Shown piece after piece: positions 6,677 to 14,780 of a stretch of DNA of 35,363 bases. Numbering within the stretch: the first letter of the stretch is position 1; the number at the start of each line of letters is the position of its first letter. The position numbers and the translations under genes were made by a program. The notes under the pieces were generated by a model. The model was not told where the DNA came from. It ran no database searches and worked only from the letters and a program-made list of their open reading frames with translations. Source of the DNA: a virus; IMG/VR virus record IMGVR_UViG_3300037468_000372, positions 1 through 35,363 of that record; one strand, given 5' to 3'.

Positions 6677-7489
6677 CTATTTTATTGCCTGCATTTTATT
6701 GGCAATACGGTTCATCTGCTCACCAATTTTTCTCAATGCTTGATGTGATCTTTTATACATATCAACAGATTTAATATTGTTTTCCTCTTTAAATACTCTT
6801 GACTTATCAACTATTTTTTCAACTTCTTTTAATGATTCTCTTACAGTCCTAATAGCCTGTGCCATTTTTTGTTTTGGTGAAAAATTGTCATCTTTGAAGT
6901 CGACTTGTTCATCAATATTATCATATTTTACTACTGCATGTTTATCTACTCTAACTGTTTCACCATTTGCCTTTTTTATTTCATAATAATTATTTTTTGA
7001 ATTTTTAATTATGCCGCTTGATTTAACAAAAAAACCTCTTTCATTTGTATCATCAAAACGAACTTTGTCCCCATTTTTAAATGATATTGTCTCATCTATT
7101 CTTTTAGTTTTTGTCCAATCTGGCATTGCATTTGCTGCAGGTGATCCTTCATAATCTTGACCCGGTTTGGTAAAAGCTTTTGGAGTCATATATGGGCCTG
7201 CATTTCCAGATGCTGAAGTCTCAACTATATTTGTGTCACCAACTTTAATTTCTCCCCACTGCTGACCTGCAAAATTTGAATAGGTATATTTAATCACTCC
7301 GTTCTTAATGCTTTCAACTTTACCATTTATAGTTTCTTTCTTTTTATCAAAATTATTATATTTTTTAATTCTGATTTTGTCGCCAGGTTTATATACTTTT
7401 GCTTCAGGTTTAAATGCTTCCTGCTTCAATTCACCAACAATAATTTTTTTTATTATCTCTCTTAATTTTTTTTCATTCATATTAGCCAT
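6677..7489 (-). CDS. Leader-bearing 270-residue protein with two KOW/SH3-like segments
   Basis: The N-terminus MANMNEKKLREIIKKIIVGE is a leader variant, with cleavage possible after I-V-G-E or at the following L-K-Q-E|A. Residues about 31-87 (YKPGDKIRIKKYN to WGEIKVGD) and about 135-190 (FKNGDKVRF to VRVDKHAVVKYD) look like small beta-barrel KOW/SH3-like units. Between them is a flexible linker, SASGNAGPYMTPKAFTKPG, of a type common in phage head proteins. Residues about 200-270 are helical and resemble the neighbouring small helical proteins. Its start overlaps the previous gene by 8 bases. It may be a core or internal protein. Confidence 0.72.
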   Translation of the reverse strand: MANMNEKKLREIIKKIIVGELKQEAFKPEAKVYKPGDKIRIKKYNNFDKKKETINGKVESIKNGVIKYTYSNFAGQQWGEIKVGDTNIVETSASGNAGPYMTPKAFTKPGQDYEGSPAANAMPDWTKTKRIDETISFKNGDKVRFDDTNERGFFVKSSGIIKNSKNNYYEIKKANGETVRVDKHAVVKYDNIDEQVDFKDDNFSPKQKMAQAIRTVRESLKEVEKIVDKSRVFKEENNIKSVDMYKRSHQALRKIGEQMNRIANKMQAIK

Positions 7490-8390
7490 TCACATTCTCC
7501 TTTTTACTACATCCAGCTTGCTTCATATGTTTTTTAATTTCTGCTATAAGTTCGTATGTTCTTAAAATTCCAACTATATAGTTGTCTTTTATGTTTTTCT
7601 TTTCTGAAATTATTTTAATTTCCTTACCAATTTGCTCAACTTTAATTTTTATTGCAGCATCAGGAATTTTTTTAGTTATCAAATTTATTTCTTTCAATAT
7701 TTTAGCTGTGTGCTTTGATATAATTTCATTCAATGTTTGCACATTGGAAACATTATGAATATAGTCACGGATCAATTCTTTTTGATTTGTATTTAATTTT
7801 GCATTATATTTCTCATTGAATTTTTCAATCAACAATTGTTGAGTAAGTAATTTCACTGTCTTGTCTTCATTTTGAAACTGTCTGATTTCATCTGAAATTT
7901 TTTCTTTTGTTTCACCCTTGCACATAAATTCAACTATGGCAAATTTTGCCTTTATTAAATCTTCAGGATTTGATACCTCATTCAATACATCAGAATATTC
8001 AAATAATTTATAAATTGATGCATATACGTGATAGTTGTCTATTTTGGAAGAAAATAATTTATCTATAGGGAATGTGTCTCTTAGCTCTTTAATTATATTA
8101 TATTTTTCATTTCTTAACTTAGAATTATTTAACTGTTTTCTAGCTTGAACAATGATATCAACGAAACTGGAAGCTTTAGATTCATTGGTAAAATTTTTCT
8201 TAGTCAGTTGTTGATATAGTTGCAACTCTTTTCTAAGTTCTGAATTTTTATTAAAATACTTTTTGACAATTTGCATAGCTTCTGATGAAGATTTTGACTC
8301 ATCTAACACATCGGCTGTTATCTGTCGTGCAAGTGTTTCAAACATTATACCAGTATTTTTAATCTTATTATTCTTAATCTTATTTTTCAT
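7482..8390 (-). CDS. 302-residue helical protein, candidate prohead core/scaffold component
   Basis: Lies directly after the portal gene, where T4-type phages carry core proteins. The protein is almost wholly helical and rich in K, E, I and N. It begins with a basic stretch, MKNKIKNNKIKNTGIMFETL, and continues as FETLARQITADVLDE; the NTGIMFETLARQ motif resembles hypothetical proteins at this position in marine T4-like phages (from memory, unsearched). Several I/L-x-E sites (for example ILKE and LNE) would permit processing by the protease. The start has CAGGAATAAAAATG, with the ATATTTAT element about 26 bases upstream. A scaffold role is inference from position and composition. Confidence 0.75.
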   Translation of the reverse strand: MKNKIKNNKIKNTGIMFETLARQITADVLDESKSSSEAMQIVKKYFNKNSELRKELQLYQQLTKKNFTNESKASSFVDIIVQARKQLNNSKLRNEKYNIIKELRDTFPIDKLFSSKIDNYHVYASIYKLFEYSDVLNEVSNPEDLIKAKFAIVEFMCKGETKEKISDEIRQFQNEDKTVKLLTQQLLIEKFNEKYNAKLNTNQKELIRDYIHNVSNVQTLNEIISKHTAKILKEINLITKKIPDAAIKIKVEQIGKEIKIISEKKNIKDNYIVGILRTYELIAEIKKHMKQAGCSKKENVNG

Positions 8391-8415
8391 TTTTATTCCT
8401 GTATATATACATATT

Positions 8416-8425
8416 AATAAATATG
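8416..8425 (-). promoter_or_regulatory. Degenerate copy of the TATATTTATA intergenic element
   Basis: The minus strand reads CATATTTATT, matching 8 of 10 bases of the element at 17080, 22300, 26420 and 30729, at a similar distance (about 26 bases) before the start of the 302-residue gene. Candidate promoter; the gap is A/T-rich. Confidence 0.25.
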
Positions 8426-8447
8426 CAAAATTGAAAAAATGTAATAC

Positions 8448-10298
8448 TTAATCATCTTTCAATAAATCTTTCAGTGCATCAGATGTCAATATTTCTGAAT
8501 TTTCACCCAGTAGTTGAATTTTCTTTATGCCATCACCATATTTTTTATCTATTTTTTTAAAACTAGCAATAGTTTCTAAATTAAATGGTTGTTTGGGTAA
8601 TTTTGGGGCTTTATTTGCTTTAGCAATATCATTTTGCCCAAGAGGATTTCTGCCCAATGTTCCTTTGTCTGTCTTATATGTTGTGTTCCCTTCGGGAGGA
8701 CGACCCATTTCTCCGGGCTTTTTATTACCTTTGGCTCCACCCCCACTGCCTCCTCCTACATCTTTTCCTGCAATATCTATTTGATCAGGTTCATTATAAC
8801 CTCTTACTGTTCCATCATCATCAACATGCTGACCGGTGTCTTTAGGATCATTTCCTTGTTGCTCAATTTGCAATATTCTATACTCAAATTTAGCATCTTC
8901 AATAACTTGCTCTTTGTATTGTTTAATTTGATCATCACCAAAACTATATATGTTTCTATACATCCAATCCATTGGTATAAATTTTTGTTGCTTCATTGTG
9001 TCAATAAGTTCTGCCTTCTGTTTCCATATTTGAATTTTTTCTTGTTCATATACAGTTGATGGGCTTGCCATTTGCAATTCAAAGTTCAATAAATCAGCAT
9101 CATTATATCCCTGAATGTATAAATGAATCATAGCTAAATTTTTGAATTCAGCTAATAAAGTTTTTTGAATTCTTTCTACTGTTCTTGCAAATCTAATATC
9201 TTCTTGAGATAATGTAGCTTTTGCTCCTAATTGTTCTTCATATCCCAAATATGCTTTTGGTATTCTAAGAGCTGCCATCAATTTGTTTCTTAAATACTCA
9301 ACATCGTCAATAGCATTATAATCCAATCCCTGTAAAACATCAATTTTTGTAGAGTCATCAGAACCACGTTTTGGAAGATAAAAATCCTCTGTAATATTTT
9401 GCATATTATATTTTAAATTGTAATTACCCTGATCATCAACAAATGGAACCTTTTTCATATTATTGACAATTTTTTCCATATATGCATCAATGTCACTTGG
9501 ACCTAAATTTCCAACATCTATACTGAATACACGTTTCATAGGTGCTCGCATTATTCTGTGTATCAACATTGCATCCTCCATCAATGTTAATTGTTTCCAA
9601 ATACGTCTTGCACCCTCAATCATAGATTTGCCATAAGGTAAGAAGTTTGAATCGGTAAGTAATCTAAAATGAGCTATTTCATAATTTTCATATGTGCCCT
9701 GTAGAATTGGGCCATCAATTCTATATTTTGTATCATATGGGTTATCTGGATTTTCACCCTCAATTCTTGTCACCCCATACGGAGACAATGGCATTGCATT
9801 TATAATTCCTAACTTTTCAGCCAAGTCAAGTTTCATCATCATGTCGCCATATTTTACAAGATTTCTTGTCCAATGAATTAAATTAAAATCTATATTTAAT
9901 ATATCATAAAACAAGTTATCCAAAATTCCAGCAATTTCTTTGTCATCTGATTTGATAGATAAAATTTTTCCATATTCATCTTTAACTGTAGCTTCTTCAG
10001 AATATAGATCAAGTGCAGAATTTATAATTGGATCTTGATCCATTAATTCATACTCTCTAAACAACATCAATCTTTGTGATTGAATTGATAGTGATTGATT
10101 ATAACCGTAATTTAATGAAGAATATAAATTTCTATATTGAGCACCCAAATAATTTGTAGACAAAGAGCCCATAGCTTGAGTGCTGTAGGTGTCTAATACT
10201 TTAAGTTTCTTAGTTCCGATGCGTCTAACAACAACATCTCTAGAAAACATTCGTTTTAATTGTTTAAAAACGTTGCTTTCTGTTAATACATTTGCCAT
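8448..10298 (-). CDS. 20: Portal vertex protein, T4 gp20-like
   Basis: Forms the dodecameric ring at the capsid vertex through which DNA enters and to which the neck attaches. At 616 residues it is longer than T4 gp20 (about 524). Typical segments include FYDILNIDFNLIHWTRNLVKYG (about 129-150), the stem-like region RRIWKQLTLMEDAMLIHRIM, FVDDQGNYNLKYNMQNITED, and AALRIPKAYLGYEEQLGAKAT followed by LSQEDIRFARTVERIQ. The extra length is a C-terminal tail (about 505-616) with GGGSGGGAKGNKKPG and a lysine-rich end. The start has AGAGGTATATATG. It follows the terminase and HD genes in the usual packaging order. Confidence 0.95.
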   Translation of the reverse strand: MANVLTESNVFKQLKRMFSRDVVVRRIGTKKLKVLDTYSTQAMGSLSTNYLGAQYRNLYSSLNYGYNQSLSIQSQRLMLFREYELMDQDPIINSALDLYSEEATVKDEYGKILSIKSDDKEIAGILDNLFYDILNIDFNLIHWTRNLVKYGDMMMKLDLAEKLGIINAMPLSPYGVTRIEGENPDNPYDTKYRIDGPILQGTYENYEIAHFRLLTDSNFLPYGKSMIEGARRIWKQLTLMEDAMLIHRIMRAPMKRVFSIDVGNLGPSDIDAYMEKIVNNMKKVPFVDDQGNYNLKYNMQNITEDFYLPKRGSDDSTKIDVLQGLDYNAIDDVEYLRNKLMAALRIPKAYLGYEEQLGAKATLSQEDIRFARTVERIQKTLLAEFKNLAMIHLYIQGYNDADLLNFELQMASPSTVYEQEKIQIWKQKAELIDTMKQQKFIPMDWMYRNIYSFGDDQIKQYKEQVIEDAKFEYRILQIEQQGNDPKDTGQHVDDDGTVRGYNEPDQIDIAGKDVGGGSGGGAKGNKKPGEMGRPPEGNTTYKTDKGTLGRNPLGQNDIAKANKAPKLPKQPFNLETIASFKKIDKKYGDGIKKIQLLGENSEILTSDALKDLLKDD

Positions 10299-10310
10299 AT
10301 ATACCTCTTC

Positions 10311-10817
10311 TTATTTAAATTCATTAAACATATTCAATATTTTGGGATCAATAGATATGTTATTATCTAATAAATATTGAATTGCCCCCAAATATTTAGT
10401 TTTTTGTTTCTCTGTAGGGTTGTCTTTCAGATTTTCTAACATATCTACAAGCTTCACTGTCAATGCAGTTTTGCTAATTTTTGCCAATCTTAATACATAT
10501 TGATTATAGTCTGTCGATTTGTCATGAGAAAGCAATAAAATGAAATTCATTACAACTTTTCCAAATCCACTAACTATTGCATTTTGAACATATTGTTTAT
10601 TTGGAGTATCTTCATAGGTGTCATGCAACAATGCAACTATTTGAACATCTTTTGACAAGCCCAATGATTTTGCTTTTTGGTAAACTCGATAAGGATGAAC
10701 AAAATATGGCTGTCCACTCTTGCGTTTTTGTCCAGCATGAGTAATCATAGCAATATCTTGAGCTTTATCTATAGCTGAAAGTTCGTTTATTATTTTTCTT
10801 GTTATTCTATTAATCAT
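10311..10817 (-). CDS. SpoT/MESH1-like HD hydrolase, putative small alarmone hydrolase
   Basis: 168 residues with the full metal-binding pattern of the RelA/SpoT hydrolase HD fold: H27 in HAGQKRKSGQPYF, H41 in VHPYRV, H65-D66 with E69-D70 in LLHDTYEDT, and D125/N129 in KLVDMLENL. Stand-alone members (MESH1, small alarmone hydrolases) remove pyrophosphate from (p)ppGpp. There is no synthetase domain. The N-terminus MINRITRKIINE ends I-N-E and fits the leader rule, so the enzyme may be packaged and delivered. The start overlaps the terminase stop (TAATG). Finding it between terminase and portal is unusual. Substrate specificity is not proven; it could be another nucleotide pyrophosphohydrolase. 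Confidence 0.85.
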   Translation of the reverse strand: MINRITRKIINELSAIDKAQDIAMITHAGQKRKSGQPYFVHPYRVYQKAKSLGLSKDVQIVALLHDTYEDTPNKQYVQNAIVSGFGKVVMNFILLLSHDKSTDYNQYVLRLAKISKTALTVKLVDMLENLKDNPTEKQKTKYLGAIQYLLDNNISIDPKILNMFNEFK

Positions 10818-12406
10818 TATAAAAATTGAGTTAAATCTATTTCTTCTTCATTAACGCGCATTCTCCAAGGATTTATATGTCCCTGTTGAATGTGTTGATA
10901 TATTGCACTTGTTCTATCAACTTTAATTGAGTCCAGTGCTTTTTTAGTTAATGCTGTTCTAATTCCTTGCAATCTCAATGCAGTATCTCTAACCCACAAT
11001 AAAATTGCTAATGCCATAACTAAGTCATCATGATAATTTTTTGATGCTGCTTGGGGTTTTCCGTCTTTGTAGATGAATGTTCGCAATTCATTTAACAATC
11101 TTTTTGATTTAATTATAACGCTTCTATCATCAAAAAACTCAACCATCTTAGATATAATTGCAGGTCTTGTTGCCATATTTGTTGTAAAACCCGGAACCGA
11201 TTTCATTTCAAGTCTATGAAGTCTGTTGTTAATTTTGTGCATTTTGCTTTCATCAACAACATTGATTTTTTGTTCAGTATAAAATAAATTTTTATATGCT
11301 CTATCTAAAATCTTTTGAATAACAGCCCAACCTATACCATTATTTTCTACAACTACAAGTGCATCATTATATTTTGTTCCATATTCAACAATTAAATTTC
11401 CAAAATCAGCAGTTGAAATTTTACCTTGATATTCAGCAACTTGTGATAAAGTTTCTAAATCTAAAATATGAAATGCAGAATAATCTTCAGCATCACCACG
11501 ACCAACATCACCTACCAATAAATAAACTCTTGTATAATCGGGGTGTCCCCAAATCCAAACATTGTTATCAACACCTGTTTTTTGAATTGGATCTTCAATA
11601 AATGTTTGATTATAATATTCAATAATTTCAGGTGATACCACATTGTCACCGGAGGCCAAAAATGAACCATCACATTCTTGTTTTGCTAATCTAACTCCCA
11701 ATTCTATATCTTGAGCATCTCTCCAAACTTGATCTCTTTCTGGATGTAGTGTCCAGTGCAATGTAATTGGAAAGAATTTATTTTTGCCTTCTTCAGCATT
11801 CATAAATGTTTGATGATACCAATTACCGACACCGTTCGGTGTTGACAAAACTATAATATCTCCTCCTGTTGAAACAATTGGTTGTAGTGCTCCCCAAAGC
11901 TCTTCCATTCCTTCTATAAATGCACCTTCATCAATTATTAAAAGTGCAGCAGCTTCAGATCTACCGGAATCACTAGCACTTGTTCCTGCATATATCATTG
12001 AACCATTTTCATAAGCCTGAGCAAGTTTATTATCTTCTGTGCATTTTTGTTTCATCCAACTTGGTAAATGCTGCCACATTGTTCTAACTTTTTTAATTAT
12101 ATTTTTGGCCACATCTTGTTTTGTGGCAATAACTAAAACATATTTATTTTCATGAAAAGTCATTAACCAAAGTGCATATGCTCCGCATAAAGTAGATAAT
12201 CCCATCTGTCTATTTTTTAATATTATATTTCTACCATTTTTTAAATATGCTGCTAATATATTTTCTTGAAAATCATATAGCATGAATGGTATTAACCCTC
12301 TTTCTTGATGGACTATTTTACAATACTTTTTGATAAAGTGTATTGGATCTTTAGCACACTTTTGATATTCTTCTGCTATTATTTCTTTAAGTGGTTTTGT
12401 TGCCAC
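10817..12406 (-). CDS. 17: Terminase large subunit, T4 gp17-like
   Basis: DNA packaging motor and headful nuclease, 529 residues. The N-terminal ATPase has a Walker A-type motif, KNRQMGLST (64-72), a Walker B with catalytic glutamate, LLIIDEGAF (D159, E160), and a coupling motif, VLSTPNG (about 186-192). The C-terminal RNase H-like nuclease has D300 in LVGDVGRGDAEDYSAF, E354 in VVVENNGIG, and D460/D461 in KNYHDDLVMALAI, matching the acidic triad of gp17. It docks on the portal encoded at 8448-10298. It overlaps the upstream zinc-ribbon gene by 20 bases. All key residues are present. Confidence 0.97.
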   Translation of the reverse strand: MATKPLKEIIAEEYQKCAKDPIHFIKKYCKIVHQERGLIPFMLYDFQENILAAYLKNGRNIILKNRQMGLSTLCGAYALWLMTFHENKYVLVIATKQDVAKNIIKKVRTMWQHLPSWMKQKCTEDNKLAQAYENGSMIYAGTSASDSGRSEAAALLIIDEGAFIEGMEELWGALQPIVSTGGDIIVLSTPNGVGNWYHQTFMNAEEGKNKFFPITLHWTLHPERDQVWRDAQDIELGVRLAKQECDGSFLASGDNVVSPEIIEYYNQTFIEDPIQKTGVDNNVWIWGHPDYTRVYLLVGDVGRGDAEDYSAFHILDLETLSQVAEYQGKISTADFGNLIVEYGTKYNDALVVVENNGIGWAVIQKILDRAYKNLFYTEQKINVVDESKMHKINNRLHRLEMKSVPGFTTNMATRPAIISKMVEFFDDRSVIIKSKRLLNELRTFIYKDGKPQAASKNYHDDLVMALAILLWVRDTALRLQGIRTALTKKALDSIKVDRTSAIYQHIQQGHINPWRMRVNEEEIDLTQFL

Positions 12407-12989
12407 AAAATTTCTCCCTCAATGGTGTTATTTCTTCTTGTAATTTTTCAAGAAACTCTAACAACTGTTTATATTTATCTTCTATAAAAATCTTTTCTTT
12501 TTCATAGTTTGCATTATCCCATCTTTCTATATGTCCATCTTCTCTAACAAATTCTAATTGTTTTTTTAATCCATTTTTTAAATAATCGTCAGTTTCATCT
12601 TTGACATCTTTAAAATATGATAATTGGTTTTCAATTATTTTCCATTTTTCATATTCTTCCCATTCACCTCGTAATCGTATTTGAGTTTCATCTTTTACTA
12701 TACAATCAAAACATTTATTTCTTAATTTTATAAATTTTATATGTAAATAATGTTTTGAAGATTTTCCACATTCAGGACACGTTTGTGGCATTTTTGGAAC
12801 TTTTGTATAAATTGGCTCTTCATATTCCTTAAAAGCGGGCCTTGATAAATCTGTATTTGCTAACAACTCTCTAATTTTTTGTGGATGAATATATCCCATA
12901 GGACTAGCACTTTGTCTTGTAGCCTTTTTCTTTAATATTTCTGTTCTTTCTTCTGCTGTCAATTGTGAAAAATCTAAATCTGTTTCCAT
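12387..12989 (-). CDS. Zinc-ribbon coiled-coil protein, candidate small terminase partner
   Basis: 200 residues. The N-terminal part (about 1-55) is polar and includes a helix, TAEERTEILKKKATRQ. A zinc-ribbon follows with CPECGK (about 70-75) and CFDC (about 93-96). The C-terminal half (about 105-190) is a long charged, probable coiled coil with an acidic stretch. It sits immediately upstream of the large terminase and overlaps it by 20 bases, the place held by small terminase gp16 in T4. gp16 is a coiled-coil protein but not a zinc protein, so the assignment rests on position. It could instead be a DNA-binding regulator. The start has a strong GCGGAGGTTTTATG. Confidence 0.8.
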   Translation of the reverse strand: METDLDFSQLTAEERTEILKKKATRQSASPMGYIHPQKIRELLANTDLSRPAFKEYEEPIYTKVPKMPQTCPECGKSSKHYLHIKFIKLRNKCFDCIVKDETQIRLRGEWEEYEKWKIIENQLSYFKDVKDETDDYLKNGLKKQLEFVREDGHIERWDNANYEKEKIFIEDKYKQLLEFLEKLQEEITPLREKFCGNKTT

Positions 12990-13032
12990 AAAACCTCCGC
13001 TTTTTTTTAATTTAAAATATTTTTAAAAAGTA

Positions 13033-13347
13033 TTAACTAATCATTGTTAAAATATGATCTTCAATATGTCCTGTCAATGTTGTAAATGACAGTCCGGCAT
13101 CATGTGAATCACCATAATTTACTTGAATACCAAGTGTTTTTTCAAGATGTTCTTTTATCTTTTTTGCTATTTTTTCTTTACCATAAACATTATTTAATTT
13201 TACTAATTCATTTGATGTTTTTGGTATATATTGAATTTTACAATACATATTGTCAATATGAACAACTACTTGAAATTTAATATTATTAAAATGCAAAGTT
13301 CCACCCGAATATTCTCTTAAAAAGGTTCTTAATTTTAATTGTGGCAT
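13033..13347 (-). CDS. Leader-like 104-residue protein
   Basis: Starts MPQLKLRTFLREYSGGTLHF. The first 12 residues resemble the leaders and end F-L-R-E, near the gp21-type consensus. The body is alpha/beta: strands FNNIKFQVVVHIDNMYCKIQYI, a helix KEKIAKKIKEHLEKTLG, then VNYGDSHDAGLSFTTL. No family is recognised. The start has GGAGTAAAAAATG, where the GGAG overlaps the stop of the subtilase-like gene. The upstream-downstream packing suggests co-expression with packaging genes. Confidence 0.72.
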   Translation of the reverse strand: MPQLKLRTFLREYSGGTLHFNNIKFQVVVHIDNMYCKIQYIPKTSNELVKLNNVYGKEKIAKKIKEHLEKTLGIQVNYGDSHDAGLSFTTLTGHIEDHILTMIS

Positions 13348-13350
13348 TTT

Positions 13351-14367
13351 TTACTCCATATCTTTAATTTGTTCTTGTCTTAAATAAATTATGCTTGGAT
13401 GATTTCCTTTTGTATATAATACTCTAATTTTACTACTTTCTACTGTTTGACCTGTTGCACCAACTGCATAATAAGAATAATAATATGTTCCATATATTGT
13501 TAACACATCGGTATATTCTAATGGCTCACCTGCTTTAATCATTTTTAATATTGAACCATTTTTTATTATATTATATTGAATTGCGTTCTTAACAGGTTCT
13601 AATTTTATTTTAACTGCTCCCATTGGCGTTCCTGTCACCTTACCAATTGGCCCTAATTCTACCAGTGCCATATAAGGATCTATTGGAGGTGTTAATTGCA
13701 TATGCCTTAATGATTCGTCTAAATTAATATGTCCATATCCATTTTCTTTACACCATTTAACTGGATTTCCAAACTCATCTTTAGGTCTATTACTTTCTTC
13801 TCTCCAAGCAAATTCTCTGGCCAACCATCTTGCCCACCACCAAGTTGCATTGTTTCCATATATTTTTCTCAACTCGTCATATATTCTCCAAATCTTACCA
13901 CACACCCATCCGTTTGCATATGATGAAGCATCTGTTCCACCCTCCCAACACCAATCAGTATCCCAAAACTCTAAACCATTACCATACGCTGTATTATTTC
14001 TATTTTCATCATCACCACATCCGCAAGTTGCAATCAAGGGTGGCTCTGGATCTGTAAATATTTTCATCTCATAATAAACATTGCTTCCCATTGGTATAAA
14101 ACTTTGAACTCTTGGATATACTAATTTTGCAGATTCAATACAATATTTTATTCCTGACATTGAACGAGCAATGGCAATTATATTTTTATCTGTTTTTGCA
14201 TAATTAACTACATCTTGAAATGCGCCACTCACAACTGCAACTTCACTGGACATATCAACATCTGGATAACTATTTTTATCATATGTTGCATTATATCCAT
14301 AAATTATTGCTTGACGAACACCATCTGCGTGTTCAGTTCCCGGGTAATCATTTACTATTATTCTCAT
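13351..14367 (-). CDS. Subtilase-like (S8-fold) virion protein with C-terminal FN3-like domain
   Basis: I place the start at the ATG 14365-14367, which has AAGGAGAAGAAA upstream and avoids overlapping the previous gene, giving 338 residues. A farther upstream start exists but adds a non-conserved stretch. Residues about 1-225 look like a subtilase core: MRIIVNDYPGTEHADGV, AVVSGAFQDVV, FIPMGSN, ATCGCGDDENRNNTAYGNGLEF, and GGTDASSYANGWVCGKI aligning with the Ser motif (G-T-S-x-A-x-P-x-V-A-G), with S148 or S149 as the candidate nucleophile. YGHINLDESL matches the usual GYGxINxxxA ending. The Asp and His motifs are not convincing, so it may be inactive. Residues about 238-318 look like an FN3 domain. 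Probably a structural protein. Confidence 0.7.
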   Translation of the reverse strand: MRIIVNDYPGTEHADGVRQAIIYGYNATYDKNSYPDVDMSSEVAVVSGAFQDVVNYAKTDKNIIAIARSMSGIKYCIESAKLVYPRVQSFIPMGSNVYYEMKIFTDPEPPLIATCGCGDDENRNNTAYGNGLEFWDTDWCWEGGTDASSYANGWVCGKIWRIYDELRKIYGNNATWWWARWLAREFAWREESNRPKDEFGNPVKWCKENGYGHINLDESLRHMQLTPPIDPYMALVELGPIGKVTGTPMGAVKIKLEPVKNAIQYNIIKNGSILKMIKAGEPLEYTDVLTIYGTYYYSYYAVGATGQTVESSKIRVLYTKGNHPSIIYLRQEQIKDME

Positions 14368-14377
14368 TTTCTTCTCC

Positions 14378-14779
14378 TTAAATTTTATCTGCAATTTTAT
14401 CAAATAATTGTAACGCTGCCATTTTTGAATAACCAATTTTAATACATTCTATTTCATCTTTATTTAAATTTTTATATGCCAACCAACGATGATGTCCGTC
14501 AACAATATAATTGTCATTAGATATAAATATAGGATTCATCTTGTTTCCTGATTTAATTGCAATACTTATTCTTTCAATTTTGTCTGCATTGACATTATTT
14601 TGTATAGGATTCAAATCATTAACTTTGTTCACTTCATATTTGAATGGAACTCCATATTTTTTAAATGTATCAATAGCTGTAGGAATGTCATTTCCTTTTA
14701 TTTGTGGCATATCTGATCTATTAATAATTTCTATTAATATTTCTTCTGTAATATATGTTGATAAATCTTTTATACTCAT
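14378..14779 (-). CDS. ParB/Srx-like domain protein with leader-like N-terminus
   Basis: 133 residues. The ParB N-terminal (sulfiredoxin-like) signature is seen in NPIQNNVNADKIERI, NPIFISNDNYIVDGHHRW and LAYKNL, the DGHHRWLA box corresponding to the GxHRxxA motif. This fold occurs in nucleases and in CTP-binding ParB proteins, and many phages encode stand-alone versions of unknown role. The N-terminus MSIKDLSTYITEE ends I-T-E|E and resembles the capsid leaders, so it may be packaged. The ribosome binding site is weak (AGAAGCATAATATG). There is no ParB DNA-binding domain. Activity is not predictable from sequence. Confidence 0.8.
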   Translation of the reverse strand: MSIKDLSTYITEEILIEIINRSDMPQIKGNDIPTAIDTFKKYGVPFKYEVNKVNDLNPIQNNVNADKIERISIAIKSGNKMNPIFISNDNYIVDGHHRWLAYKNLNKDEIECIKIGYSKMAALQLFDKIADKI

Positions 14780-14780
14780 A

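Noticed and set aside
13351-14436. Longer form of the subtilase-like gene starting at 14436
   Set aside because: It would overlap the ParB-like gene by about 59 bases and add an unmatched N-terminus, while the ATG at 14367 has a strong ribosome binding site.
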